Of a DNA stretch of 18,709 bases, positions 6,554 to 13,537 are shown piece by piece. The DNA is from JACDAN01 sp035711385. Its GTDB lineage: Bacteria > Actinomycetota > Thermoleophilia > Gaiellales > Gaiellaceae. Within the stretch, counting starts at the first letter, position 1. Every line of letters starts with the position of its first letter. A model generated the notes under the pieces. It did no database searches. It worked only from the letters and a program-made list of their open reading frames with translations, and was not told where the DNA came from. The stretch is taken from contig DASTCG010000115.1 of the NCBI GenBank assembly GCA_035711385.1, forward strand, positions 1 to 18,709, written 5' to 3'. The translations under genes were made by a program, and so were the position numbers.

Positions 6554-6753
6554 GAGAACGCGTCCCTGTAGCGGCGGTAGACGGCGAAGACGCCGGCCGG
6601 GATCCCGAGGACGGCGCCGATCAGCGCACCGAGCGTCCACGAGCCGACGGCCCACCCGACGAGCGCGCCGACGCCGATCGCGCCTGCGGTCGTTCCCACC
6701 AAGACGGCTCCCGCCCCGGCGGGGTCGAACGTCTGGCGGGAGGCGGGCTCCAT
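6550..6753 (-). CDS. AtpZ-like small membrane protein at the head of the atp operon
   Basis: This protein of about 67 aa has two glycine-rich membrane helices: AVLVGTTAGAIGVGALVGWA, then LGALIGAVLGIPAGVFAVY. It ends in basic YRRYRD. This is the pattern of the AtpZ family of putative ATP synthase accessory proteins, which are usually encoded just before atpI and atpB. The stop overlaps the atpI-like GTG. The start is uncertain: ATGs lie at 6798, 6768 and 6753. The codons between 6798 and 6769 (GTT, GGT, ACA, TTT) are unlike the rest of the window and carry promoter-like sequence, so I prefer 6753. No Shine-Dalgarno precedes any of the three. Confidence 0.6.
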   Translation of the reverse strand: MEPASRQTFDPAGAGAVLVGTTAGAIGVGALVGWAVGSWTLGALIGAVLGIPAGVFAVYRRYRDAFS

Positions 6754-6763
6754 CTCCGGGGCG

Positions 6764-6769
6764 AGCATA
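6764..6769 (-). promoter_or_regulatory. Possible -10 element of the atp operon
   Basis: TATGCT on the minus strand lies 10 nt before the preferred ATG of the atpZ-like gene, within a locally AT-rich stretch (about 6770-6815) that stands out from the GC-rich surroundings. No good -35 is seen. It is the most likely place for the operon promoter because the next gene upstream is divergent. Confidence 0.35.
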
Positions 6770-6825
6770 CCAAAGCTTGTAACACCGAAAACCCGCATGG
6801 TTCAGCCAAATCTGCCGAAGCTTGT
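6770..6825. repeat. Direct repeat CC[A/G]AAGCTTGT in the divergent promoter region
   Basis: CCAAAGCTTGT at 6770-6780 and CCGAAGCTTGT at 6815-6825 differ at one base and are offset by 45 bp. Both contain the palindrome AAGCTT. They flank the AT-rich part of the region between the atp operon and the divergent MetE-like/methyltransferase gene, so they could be two binding sites for one regulator. This is inferred from position only. Confidence 0.3.
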
Positions 6826-6896
6826 GGCGACGTCCGCTGCCGTCGCCCGCCTCGTCGAGGCGGACGAGATCGTCCGGGGCACGCAATGATCAGACG

Positions 6897-8957
6897 GTGG
6901 TTGCCCGCGCGATCGACCCGGCCGAGCTGTACGTCCCGCTGGGCGTGCACCTCGTCGGAAGCGTGCCGCTCGCCAGCGCCGAGGAGGTCTTCACGACGGT
7001 CTCGCAGGCGCTCGGCGACCGTCTCCGCCGCCTCCCGGACGGCGAGACGGGGCCGCGGGCGGACTGGATCGTCTGGCAGTACCCCGTCCTCAGCTCGCGC
7101 CCGCAGTTCGAGGTCGCGCCCCCGTCACCCGAGTCGTATCGAGCCCTGCCTCGGCTGAAACTGCGCGAGGAGGAAGATGGCGGCGACGTCGCCTTCGGCT
7201 CTCTCGGTTACGCGGAGGCCGCGATCGCCTCCTATCGGACGTTCCGCCTGCTCAAACGGGATGGTGTCGTTCCGCGCGGATGCCGCTTCCAGGTCAGCCT
7301 GCCGACCCCGCTCGCGCCGATCGGCTCCTTCGTCGCGCTCGACGACCAGGCGGCCGTCGAGCCGGCCTACGAGGCGGCGATGTCCCTCGAGCTCGAGCAG
7401 ATCCTGGCGGAGATTCCGAGCGACCAGCTGGCGGTGCAGTGGGACACGAACGTCGAGTTCGGAATGCTCCAGGGTGACATCTCGGTCTGGTTCGCCGACG
7501 TCGAGACGGGAGTCCTTGAGCGACTCGGCCGAATCGGCCGGCTCGTCCCCCAGGAAATCGAACTCGGGTTCCACTTTTGTCTCGGCCACGGCGAGGCGGA
7601 GCCTCGTCACGCTCGGGCCGGTCTCGGCGGCATGGTCACGATCGCCAACAACCTCGCGGCGAGCCTCGACCGGCCGCTGAACTGGCTGCACCTTCCGCTT
7701 ACACAGAGCCATACCGACGCCGAGCCGCTCGCGGAGCTTCGCCTGCCGTCCGAGACCGAGCTCTACCTCGGCATCCTCCGGCCGGACGCCGCGAAGGACG
7801 AGACGGTCGAGCTGGCCGACGCCGCCCACCGGCTCGCGGGCGAGTTCGGCGTGGCGACCCCCTGCGGCTGGGGCCGGCTCTCTCCGGGCCGCGTGCCAGA
7901 CCTGCTCACCGCCCATGTGAGTGCCAGCCGTCCGATCACCGACCTGGCCCGCGACCGGGGACCGGTCTTCTCGTGGGGGGAGGACTTCCCGCGCATCCCC
8001 GACGAGGCCTGGGTCGACCAGCCGGTCGACGCGTTCGGCCTCCACTACGACACGGTCGAGAACCACGGGTGGTACCGCAACCTCGACCTCACGGTCGAGC
8101 AGCTGGCAGGCGACCTTCGCGAGAGCGACGTGCTCGTCGATTACTCGGGAGGTACGGGAATCCTGCTCGACCGCTTGCAGCTTCGGATCTTCGACCGCCA
8201 GGTCGGGATGCTGATCGTCGACAGCTCGCCGAAGTTCCTCCGGGTGGCGCTCGACCGGTTCCGCAAGGACGAACGGGTCGCCTTTCGCCGGCTCCGGTAC
8301 CTCAAGGACGAGAGACGCCTCCAGTACCTCGACGAGGTGCTCGGCGAGCGGTTCCGCCGGCGCCCGGCCGACGTCCTCGTCTCGACGAACGCGATCCATC
8401 TCTACGACGATCTCGAGAACACGCTCGCGGCGTGGGCACGGGTCCTCAAGACGGGTGGACAGGTGCGGATCAACTCCGGCAACCTCCGCAACCCCCGCGC
8501 AGCCGAGAACGAATGGATCATCGACGAGACCGTCTACGTGCTGCACGAGGTCGCCACGGGCCTCGTCCGGACGGACGCCCGGTACGCGCCGTATCGCGCA
8601 GTGCTCGAGGACGCGGACCGGATGCGGGCCTACCTCGACCATCGCGACCGCGTGTTCCTCCCCCCGCGCCCGCTCGAGTTCTACCTCGACGCCCTTCGCG
8701 GGGCCGGATTCTCGATCGACGAGGTCACGGAGCGGACGATCGAGGCCGACGTGCAGGAGTGGTTCGAGTTCCTCGCCGCCTACGCGGACGCGGTGCTGGG
8801 CTGGATCGGCGGCTCGCAGAAGGTGGACGGCGCTCCGGCGAGCGACGAGGCCGCGGCCAACCGGCTCGAGATCCTCCGTGCAGCACTCGACGTGATCTTC
8901 GGCGGGCGGCCGACCTTCCGCTGCTGCTGGACCTACATCAGCGCGTCGAAGTCCTAG
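6897..8957 (+). CDS. MetE/UROD-like domain fused to a class I SAM-dependent methyltransferase
   Basis: I know no named family for this two-domain protein of about 686 aa. Residues about 10-380 resemble the MetE/uroporphyrinogen decarboxylase-like barrel: an opening VGSVPLASAEEVF, then LRRLPDGETGPR. GFHFCLGHGE has His226 and Cys228 placed like the zinc-binding His-x-Cys of cobalamin-independent methionine synthase. CGWGRL has Cys323, in the place of the late MetE cysteine. Residues about 400-640 look like a class I methyltransferase: motif I is DYSGGTG from Asp415, an acidic VDSS follows, and VSTNAIHLYDDL and RVLKTGGQVRINSGN resemble motifs of small-molecule methyltransferases. It may therefore handle a methyl group on a thiol or other small molecule; substrate unknown. 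The frame is open back to 6822, but GTG at 6897 is the best start. It lies on the strand opposite its neighbours, divergent from the atp operon and convergent with the wecA-like gene. Confidence 0.7.
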   Translation: MVARAIDPAELYVPLGVHLVGSVPLASAEEVFTTVSQALGDRLRRLPDGETGPRADWIVWQYPVLSSRPQFEVAPPSPESYRALPRLKLREEEDGGDVAFGSLGYAEAAIASYRTFRLLKRDGVVPRGCRFQVSLPTPLAPIGSFVALDDQAAVEPAYEAAMSLELEQILAEIPSDQLAVQWDTNVEFGMLQGDISVWFADVETGVLERLGRIGRLVPQEIELGFHFCLGHGEAEPRHARAGLGGMVTIANNLAASLDRPLNWLHLPLTQSHTDAEPLAELRLPSETELYLGILRPDAAKDETVELADAAHRLAGEFGVATPCGWGRLSPGRVPDLLTAHVSASRPITDLARDRGPVFSWGEDFPRIPDEAWVDQPVDAFGLHYDTVENHGWYRNLDLTVEQLAGDLRESDVLVDYSGGTGILLDRLQLRIFDRQVGMLIVDSSPKFLRVALDRFRKDERVAFRRLRYLKDERRLQYLDEVLGERFRRRPADVLVSTNAIHLYDDLENTLAAWARVLKTGGQVRINSGNLRNPRAAENEWIIDETVYVLHEVATGLVRTDARYAPYRAVLEDADRMRAYLDHRDRVFLPPRPLEFYLDALRGAGFSIDEVTERTIEADVQEWFEFLAAYADAVLGWIGGSQKVDGAPASDEAAANRLEILRAALDVIFGGRPTFRCCWTYISASKS

Positions 8958-8982
8958 GAGAACTTGGCCGGATATCGCTCGC

Positions 8983-8998
8983 CCGGCGGATCAGCCGG
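8983..8998. terminator. Short hairpin between convergent genes
   Basis: CCGGC and GCCGG form a 5-bp stem with a 6-nt loop (GGATCA) in the 58-bp gap between the convergent methyltransferase-fusion and wecA-like genes. It could terminate both transcripts weakly. There is no T-run on either strand. Confidence 0.2.
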
Positions 8999-9015
8999 TA
9001 TTGCTCCAACCCTTC

Positions 9016-10140
9016 TCAGGCGCTCCGGCGCGCCTCGTGGCGGGCCTGCTCCTCGCGGCGACGGACCCTGGGGTTGGCGAGCTTGACGATCTCGAGCAGG
9101 TACGCGATGTAGAGCGACGCCGCCAGCGCGAGCAACGTGATCGCTCCCGCGACGAGGGCGTTCGAGACGTCCCAGTCGCCGTGCGGCCGCGGGGGGAGGA
9201 AGCGGGTCGCGAGCGCCGCCGCGGCGAGGATCCCGCACCAGACGTACATGTAGGCGACCGCGCGCGTCTGCGAGAAGCCGATGTTCATGAACCGGTGGTG
9301 CAGGTGCGTCCGGTCGGCTGTGTAGAGCGGCCGGCGGTACTTCAGCCGCTTCGCGAAGACGAACGAGGTGTCCACGATCGGGATCGCGAGCACGAGCAGC
9401 GGCAGGACGAGCGTCGCCAATGCCGCCGTCTTCACGAGCCCCTCGATCGCGAGCGTCCCGAGCAGAAAACCGAGCAGGAGCGCTCCCGAGTCGCCCATGA
9501 AGATCCGGGCCGGATAGAAGTTGTGGTGGAGGAAGCCGAAGCACGCGCCCGCGACGATCGCCGAGAGCAGCGCCGCCTCGGCGGCCCCGAGCGAGAGGCC
9601 GATGATGGCGAACGTCGAACCGGCGATCGCGCAGATGCCGGCCGCGAGGCCGTCCATCCCGTCGAGGAAGTTGACCATGTTCATGATCGCGACGACCCAG
9701 ACGATCGTCGCCGCGCCGGCCGTCCACTCCGGCAGCTCCTGGCTGCCGAGGCCGGGGAACGTGAAGCGGTCGACCGTGACCCCGAAGCCGACCGCGACCG
9801 CGGCAGCGGCGACCTGACCTCCGAGCTTCGCCCACCACGGCAGCCCACGGAAGTCGTCGATCGCGCCGACCGTGGTCGCGATCGCGGCGCCGAGGAGGAT
9901 GCCGCGGTACGGGCCCTGGAGATCGAGAAAGGCGAGCGCCGGCACGAAGATCCCGAGCAGGAGCGCGATTCCGCCCAGCCGCGGCACAGGGTGGGTGTGC
10001 ACGCGCCGCGTCTCCCCCGGCTCGTCGACGACGCCGAGGAAGCGCGCGAAGCGGCCGACGCCCGGGGTCAGGAGCAGGACGACGCCGAGGGCGAGCAGGA
10101 ACCCCCAGACGACCTCCGGGTTGTCGCGCAGCGTCTCCAA
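9016..10140 (-). CDS. Undecaprenyl-phosphate sugar-1-phosphate transferase, WecA/TagO/MraY superfamily
   Basis: This 374-aa polytopic membrane enzyme (about 10-11 helices) would transfer a sugar-1-phosphate, most often GlcNAc-1-P, from a UDP-sugar to undecaprenyl phosphate. That step starts wall-linked glycopolymer or polysaccharide synthesis on the cytoplasmic face. Family marks are Asp95-Asp96 in GAIDDFRGLPWW, NFLDGMDGLAAG at 157-168, MGDSGALLLGF from 215, and the HLHHR motif at 279-283 typical of WecA/TagO-type members. The gene lies outside any division/wall cluster, so MraY is unlikely. The start is TTG at 10140, 6 nt after the upp stop; no ATG or GTG fits the conserved N-terminus, and the ribosome binding site is weak, suggesting coupling to upp. 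The C-terminal tail is basic and cytoplasmic. The wecA-near-atp position is known in Firmicutes. Confidence 0.88.
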   Translation of the reverse strand: METLRDNPEVVWGFLLALGVVLLLTPGVGRFARFLGVVDEPGETRRVHTHPVPRLGGIALLLGIFVPALAFLDLQGPYRGILLGAAIATTVGAIDDFRGLPWWAKLGGQVAAAAVAVGFGVTVDRFTFPGLGSQELPEWTAGAATIVWVVAIMNMVNFLDGMDGLAAGICAIAGSTFAIIGLSLGAAEAALLSAIVAGACFGFLHHNFYPARIFMGDSGALLLGFLLGTLAIEGLVKTAALATLVLPLLVLAIPIVDTSFVFAKRLKYRRPLYTADRTHLHHRFMNIGFSQTRAVAYMYVWCGILAAAALATRFLPPRPHGDWDVSNALVAGAITLLALAASLYIAYLLEIVKLANPRVRRREEQARHEARRSA

Positions 10141-10146
10141 CGAGCG

Positions 10147-10794
10147 CTATTTCGTGCCGTAGAGGCGGTCTCCGGCATCCCCGAGTCCGGGGACGATGAA
10201 GCCGCGCTCGTTCAGGCCGCGGTCGACGGCGGCCGTCACGATCGTGACATCCGGATGCGCTTCGTTGACACGAGCGATGCCCTCCGGCGCCGAGACGAGG
10301 CAGACGAGCGTCACGGAGCGCGCGCCCGCGTCCTTCACCTTCGCGATCGCGGCGACGCTCGAGTTCCCCGTCGCGAGCATCGGGTCGAGGACGATCGCGT
10401 CGCGGTCGCCGAGGTCGCTCGGCAGCTTCACGTAGTACTCGACCGGCTCGAGCGTCTCCTCGTCGCGGTAGAGCCCGATGAACCCGACGCGCGCGCCCGA
10501 GACGAGCGAGAGCACGCCGTCCAGCATCCCCATGCCCGCACGGAGGACCGGGCAGACCGCGACCTTCTTGCCGGAGATGCGCTGGACGGTGGTCCGCTCG
10601 AGCGGCGTCTCGATCTCGACGTCCTCGGTCGGGAAGTCTTTCGTCGCCTCGTAGGTCAGAAGCAGCGTGACCTCGTTGGCGATCTTCCGGAAGTGCACGG
10701 TGGGCGTGTCCTTGTCCCGGAGGTACGACAGCTTGTGCTGCACGAGCGGATGCGTGACCTCGATCACCGTGCCGCTCGCGACCGTTGCGCTCAT
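10147..10794 (-). CDS. upp: Uracil phosphoribosyltransferase
   Basis: This 215-aa cytoplasmic salvage enzyme makes UMP from uracil and PRPP. It has the type I PRTase PRPP loop VLDPMLATGNS (residues 135-145; many homologues have TGG-S/T). The uracil-binding end is GDAGDRLYGTK at the C-terminus. CPVLRAGMGM is from residue 81, and the early block HPLVQHKLSYLRDKDT is the family's signature N-terminus. ATG at 10794 overlaps the glyA TGA as ATGA, so it is likely translated by coupling to glyA. The glyA-upp pair before the atp operon is the same as in Bacillus subtilis. Confidence 0.97.
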   Translation of the reverse strand: MSATVASGTVIEVTHPLVQHKLSYLRDKDTPTVHFRKIANEVTLLLTYEATKDFPTEDVEIETPLERTTVQRISGKKVAVCPVLRAGMGMLDGVLSLVSGARVGFIGLYRDEETLEPVEYYVKLPSDLGDRDAIVLDPMLATGNSSVAAIAKVKDAGARSVTLVCLVSAPEGIARVNEAHPDVTIVTAAVDRGLNERGFIVPGLGDAGDRLYGTK

Positions 10795-12083
10795 GCGACG
10801 TAGGTGGTGAAGCCTCGGAAGCCCGGGTAGAGGGGGTGCTTGTCGCAGAGAGCGGCGCTCCGCGCCGCGAGGGCGGGGAGATCGGTCCCCTCGCCGAGCG
10901 CCTCGGCGATGATCCGGCCGACCTCGCGGAAATCCTCCTCGACGAAGCCCCGCATCGTGGCCGCCGGCGTGCCGATCCGCACGCCCGAGGCGACCGTCGG
11001 CGGGCGCTCGTCGAAGGGCACGGTGTTGCGGTTGACGGTGAGCTTGACCTCGTCGAGCCGCTCCTCCGCGTCCTTGCCCGTCCACTCCGTCTTCCGGAGG
11101 TCGAGCTGCAGCAGGTGGGTGTCCGTCCCACCGGTGAGGACGTCGAGGCCGCCCTCGATCAACGTCTCCGAGAGCGTGTCGGCGTTCGCGCGGATCTGCC
11201 GCTGGTAGTCCGTGAAGGCCGCCGTGGCGGCGATTCGGAAGCACGTCGCCTTCGCAGCGATCGTGTGCTGGAGCGGGCCGCCCTGCATCCCGGGGAAGAC
11301 GGCCCGGTCGACGGCCTGGGCGTGCTCCTCGCGGCAGAGGACAAACCCGGCGCGCGGTCCCGCCAGTGTCTTGTGCGTCGTCGAGGTGACGAAGTCGCAG
11401 TGCTCGACGGGGTTCGGATGCAGGCCTGCGGCGACGAGTCCGGCGAAGTGGGCCATGTCGCAGAGGAGCAGGGCGTCCACCTCGTCGGCGATCTGCCGGA
11501 ACCGGTCGGTCTCGACGGTGCGCGGGTAGGCGGACCCGCCGCAGACGATCAGCTTCGGACGGTGCTCCTTCGCGAGGGCGAGCACCTCGTCGTAGTCGAC
11601 GACGTTCGTCTCGCGGGAGACGCCGTAGTGGACGATCGTGTACATGCGGCCCGAGAAGTTGACCTTGAGCCCGTGGGTCAGGTGACCGCCGTGCGCGAGC
11701 TCGAGCGAGAGGATCGTCTCCCCCGGCTTCAGCGCCGCCATGTACACGGCCATGTTCGTCTGCGCGCCCGCGTGCGGCTGGACGTTCGCGTGGTCGGCGC
11801 CGAAGAGCGACTTCGCCCGGTCGATCGCCAGCTGCTCGATCTCGTCGACGACGTCGCAGCCGCCGTAGTAGCGCTTGCCCGGGTACCCCTCGGCGTATTT
11901 GTTCGTCGGCGTGGAGCCGACGGCCTCGAGGATCGACGGCCAGGTGAAGTTCTCGGAGGCGATCAGCTCGATCTGCCCCCGCTGCCGCTCGAGCTCCCGG
12001 TGCAGCAGCTCGGCGATCTCGGGGTCGACGTCGAGGAGGCCGGCGGTGCGGAGCTGGTCGAACGTCTCCTGCGCGATCGCCAT
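10791..12083 (-). CDS. glyA: Serine hydroxymethyltransferase
   Basis: This 430-aa PLP enzyme interconverts serine and glycine and loads the one-carbon unit on tetrahydrofolate. The Schiff-base lysine is Lys238 in TSTTHKTLAGPRAG. The PLP-stacking and phosphate region is HAGAQTN from 104, and the Asp of DMAHFAG (Asp209) pairs with the PLP nitrogen. IELIASENF (38-46) and NKYAEGYPGKRYYGG (61-75) are the classic N-terminal blocks. ATG at 12083 has no Shine-Dalgarno, but TACGAT ends exactly 7 nt before it, so a leaderless transcript is possible. The gap to the upstream ywlC-like gene is 33 bp, the first non-overlapping junction after prfA-prmC-ywlC. The 3' end overlaps upp. Confidence 0.98.
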   Translation of the reverse strand: MAIAQETFDQLRTAGLLDVDPEIAELLHRELERQRGQIELIASENFTWPSILEAVGSTPTNKYAEGYPGKRYYGGCDVVDEIEQLAIDRAKSLFGADHANVQPHAGAQTNMAVYMAALKPGETILSLELAHGGHLTHGLKVNFSGRMYTIVHYGVSRETNVVDYDEVLALAKEHRPKLIVCGGSAYPRTVETDRFRQIADEVDALLLCDMAHFAGLVAAGLHPNPVEHCDFVTSTTHKTLAGPRAGFVLCREEHAQAVDRAVFPGMQGGPLQHTIAAKATCFRIAATAAFTDYQRQIRANADTLSETLIEGGLDVLTGGTDTHLLQLDLRKTEWTGKDAEERLDEVKLTVNRNTVPFDERPPTVASGVRIGTPAATMRGFVEEDFREVGRIIAEALGEGTDLPALAARSAALCDKHPLYPGFRGFTTYVA

Positions 12084-12090
12084 CGCGGGG

Positions 12091-12096
12091 ATCGTA
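12091..12096 (-). promoter_or_regulatory. Possible -10 element giving leaderless glyA
   Basis: TACGAT matches the TATAAT consensus at four of six positions and lies 7 nt before the glyA ATG, which would put the first transcribed base at or next to the A of ATG. No -35 is obvious. It also forms the loop of a CGGGG/CCCCG hairpin. Confidence 0.3.
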
Positions 12097-12116
12097 CCCC
12101 GGACCGCGGTCGCGAC

Positions 12117-12716
12117 CTACCCGGCGAGCGCGTGGACGCGCTCGAGCGCCTCGGCGGCAGGCACCGCGCCCTCGCGCACCACGAGCGGCCGGTCGCCGGT
12201 GAGGTCGAGGACCGTGGACGGTGTTCCTGGAAGCTCGCCGGCGTCGAGGACCGCCGCGCAGCCGGCGCGGAGCGCCTCCGGCACGTCGTCGAGGCGGCAC
12301 GGGTCGTCGCCGCCCGGAAGGTTGGCGCTCGTCGCCGCGACCGCCCCGACCCGGTCGAGGACGGCGCGCGACTCGGGCGGCAGCTCCGGGACGCGGACGC
12401 CGATCGTGTCCGGCCGCTGCCCGGTCAGCCACCGGTACCGCCGCGCGGGGTTCGGGAGCACGAGCGTGTACGGCCCCGGCAGCAGCGCCCTGGCGATCGT
12501 CCCCGCGCGGCCGCGCAGCTCGGGGACCGCGTCCAGCAGGACGTCGACGTCTGCGCAGAGAAGCGCCGTCGGCTGCATCTCGCCCCGCCCCTTCAGGCGG
12601 TAGAGCCGCCGCACCGGCGCCTCCCGGTAGGCATCGGCGGCGAGGCCGTAGACCGTGTCGGTCGGCAGGATGACCGGGCGGCCGGCCCGAAGCGCCTCGA
12701 AGGCGTGGTCGCTCAC
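12117..12716 (-). CDS. ywlC: L-threonylcarbamoyladenylate synthase (TsaC/YwlC/YrdC family)
   Basis: This 199-aa protein is a short, single-domain member without the extra Sua5 C-terminal domain. It makes threonylcarbamoyl-AMP from threonine, bicarbonate and ATP for t6A modification of ANN-decoding tRNAs. Family marks are LPTDTVYGLAADA (17-29), LKGRGEMQP with Lys42 and Arg44 (K-x-R motif; Gln-Pro replaces the more usual Lys-Pro), LLPGPYTLVLP (78-88), IGVRVP (105-110) and ATSAN (128-132). The start is GTG at 12716, overlapping the prmC stop as GTGA. The order prfA-prmC-ywlC is a known conserved block, linking translation termination and tRNA modification. Confidence 0.93.
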   Translation of the reverse strand: MSDHAFEALRAGRPVILPTDTVYGLAADAYREAPVRRLYRLKGRGEMQPTALLCADVDVLLDAVPELRGRAGTIARALLPGPYTLVLPNPARRYRWLTGQRPDTIGVRVPELPPESRAVLDRVGAVAATSANLPGGDDPCRLDDVPEALRAGCAAVLDAGELPGTPSTVLDLTGDRPLVVREGAVPAAEALERVHALAG

Positions 12717-13537
12717 CGGCGGCGCCCCTCGACGACGCGCTCCCGCCCGGCGAGGTCCTCGGAGACTCTGACCTCCGCAAACCCGAGCCGCTGGAGCAGC
12801 GCGGCCACCTCCGGCGCCTGCCGGTCGGCCACTTCGAGGACGATCGCTCCGCCGCGGGCGAGCGCCGGCAGGACCGCGCGAGCGACCTGCTCGTGGCCTT
12901 CCACGCCGACCAGCGCCCCGCGCGGCTCGTACAGAAGCTCCGGCTCGAGCGCCTCGAGCTCGTCCGCTCCCACGTACGGCGGATTCGAGACCACGAGGTC
13001 GAACGGCCCGGACTCGCCGGCGAGAAGGTCGCCGTGCACGAACCGGACGCGGCCGTTGAGGCCGGCGCGAAGGCGGTTCGCCTCCGCCACCTCGAGCGCG
13101 TCCGTCGAGACGTCGGTCGCGACGACGGAGACGTCTGGCCGCTCGTCTGCCAGCGCCAGCGCGATCGCGCCGGAGCCGACGCCGACGTCCAGCACCCGCG
13201 GATCCTCGACACCTTCGAGCAGCGCGAGTGAGCGCTCGACGACAGTCTCGGTCTCGGGCCGCGGAATCAACACGCGCGGGTCGACGGACAGCGTCAGACG
13301 CCGGAAGCCCCATTCGCCGAGGATGTAGGCGAGCGGCTCGCGCGCGGCCCGCCTCGAGACGAGCGCCCGATAGTGCTCGGCCTGCTCCTCGTCCAGGTCT
13401 CGGTCGAGCACGTGCAGCTCGCTCCTGCGCGTCCCGAGGACGTCCGCCAGCAGCCACTCGGCGTCGACCGCGGGCGACGGGCATCCCGCCGCCTCGAGCG
13501 CGGCGGTGCCCTCGGCGAGCGCCTCGCGAACGGTCAC
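12713..13537 (-). CDS. prmC: Peptide chain release factor N5-glutamine methyltransferase
   Basis: This 274-aa SAM-dependent enzyme methylates the Gln of the GGQ motif in release factors. The N-terminal helical domain (about 1-75) is the RF-binding part. FRRLTLSVDPRVLIPRPETE leads into the Rossmann fold; SAM motif I is LDVGVGSGAIALALA (about 116-130), and the catalytic NPPY is at 185-188. The start is GTG at 13537, overlapping the prfA stop as GTGA, so substrate and modifier are made from one message by coupled translation. It ends in a GTGA overlap with the ywlC-like gene. Length is normal. Confidence 0.97.
   Translation of the reverse strand: MTVREALAEGTAALEAAGCPSPAVDAEWLLADVLGTRRSELHVLDRDLDEEQAEHYRALVSRRAAREPLAYILGEWGFRRLTLSVDPRVLIPRPETETVVERSLALLEGVEDPRVLDVGVGSGAIALALADERPDVSVVATDVSTDALEVAEANRLRAGLNGRVRFVHGDLLAGESGPFDLVVSNPPYVGADELEALEPELLYEPRGALVGVEGHEQVARAVLPALARGGAIVLEVADRQAPEVAALLQRLGFAEVRVSEDLAGRERVVEGRRR

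Noticed and set aside
7125..8642. Minus-strand open frame antisense to the fusion gene
   Set aside because: The plus-strand protein has real motifs (zinc-site-like His-x-Cys, methyltransferase motif I), while the antisense product has none.
9016..10140. MraY as the identity of the phospho-sugar transferase
   Set aside because: The HLHHR motif and the absence of mur/division neighbours favour WecA/TagO.
10785..13328. Plus-strand open frame of about 850 codons antisense to glyA, ywlC and prmC
   Set aside because: It spans three certain genes on the other strand; its composition reflects antisense codon bias.
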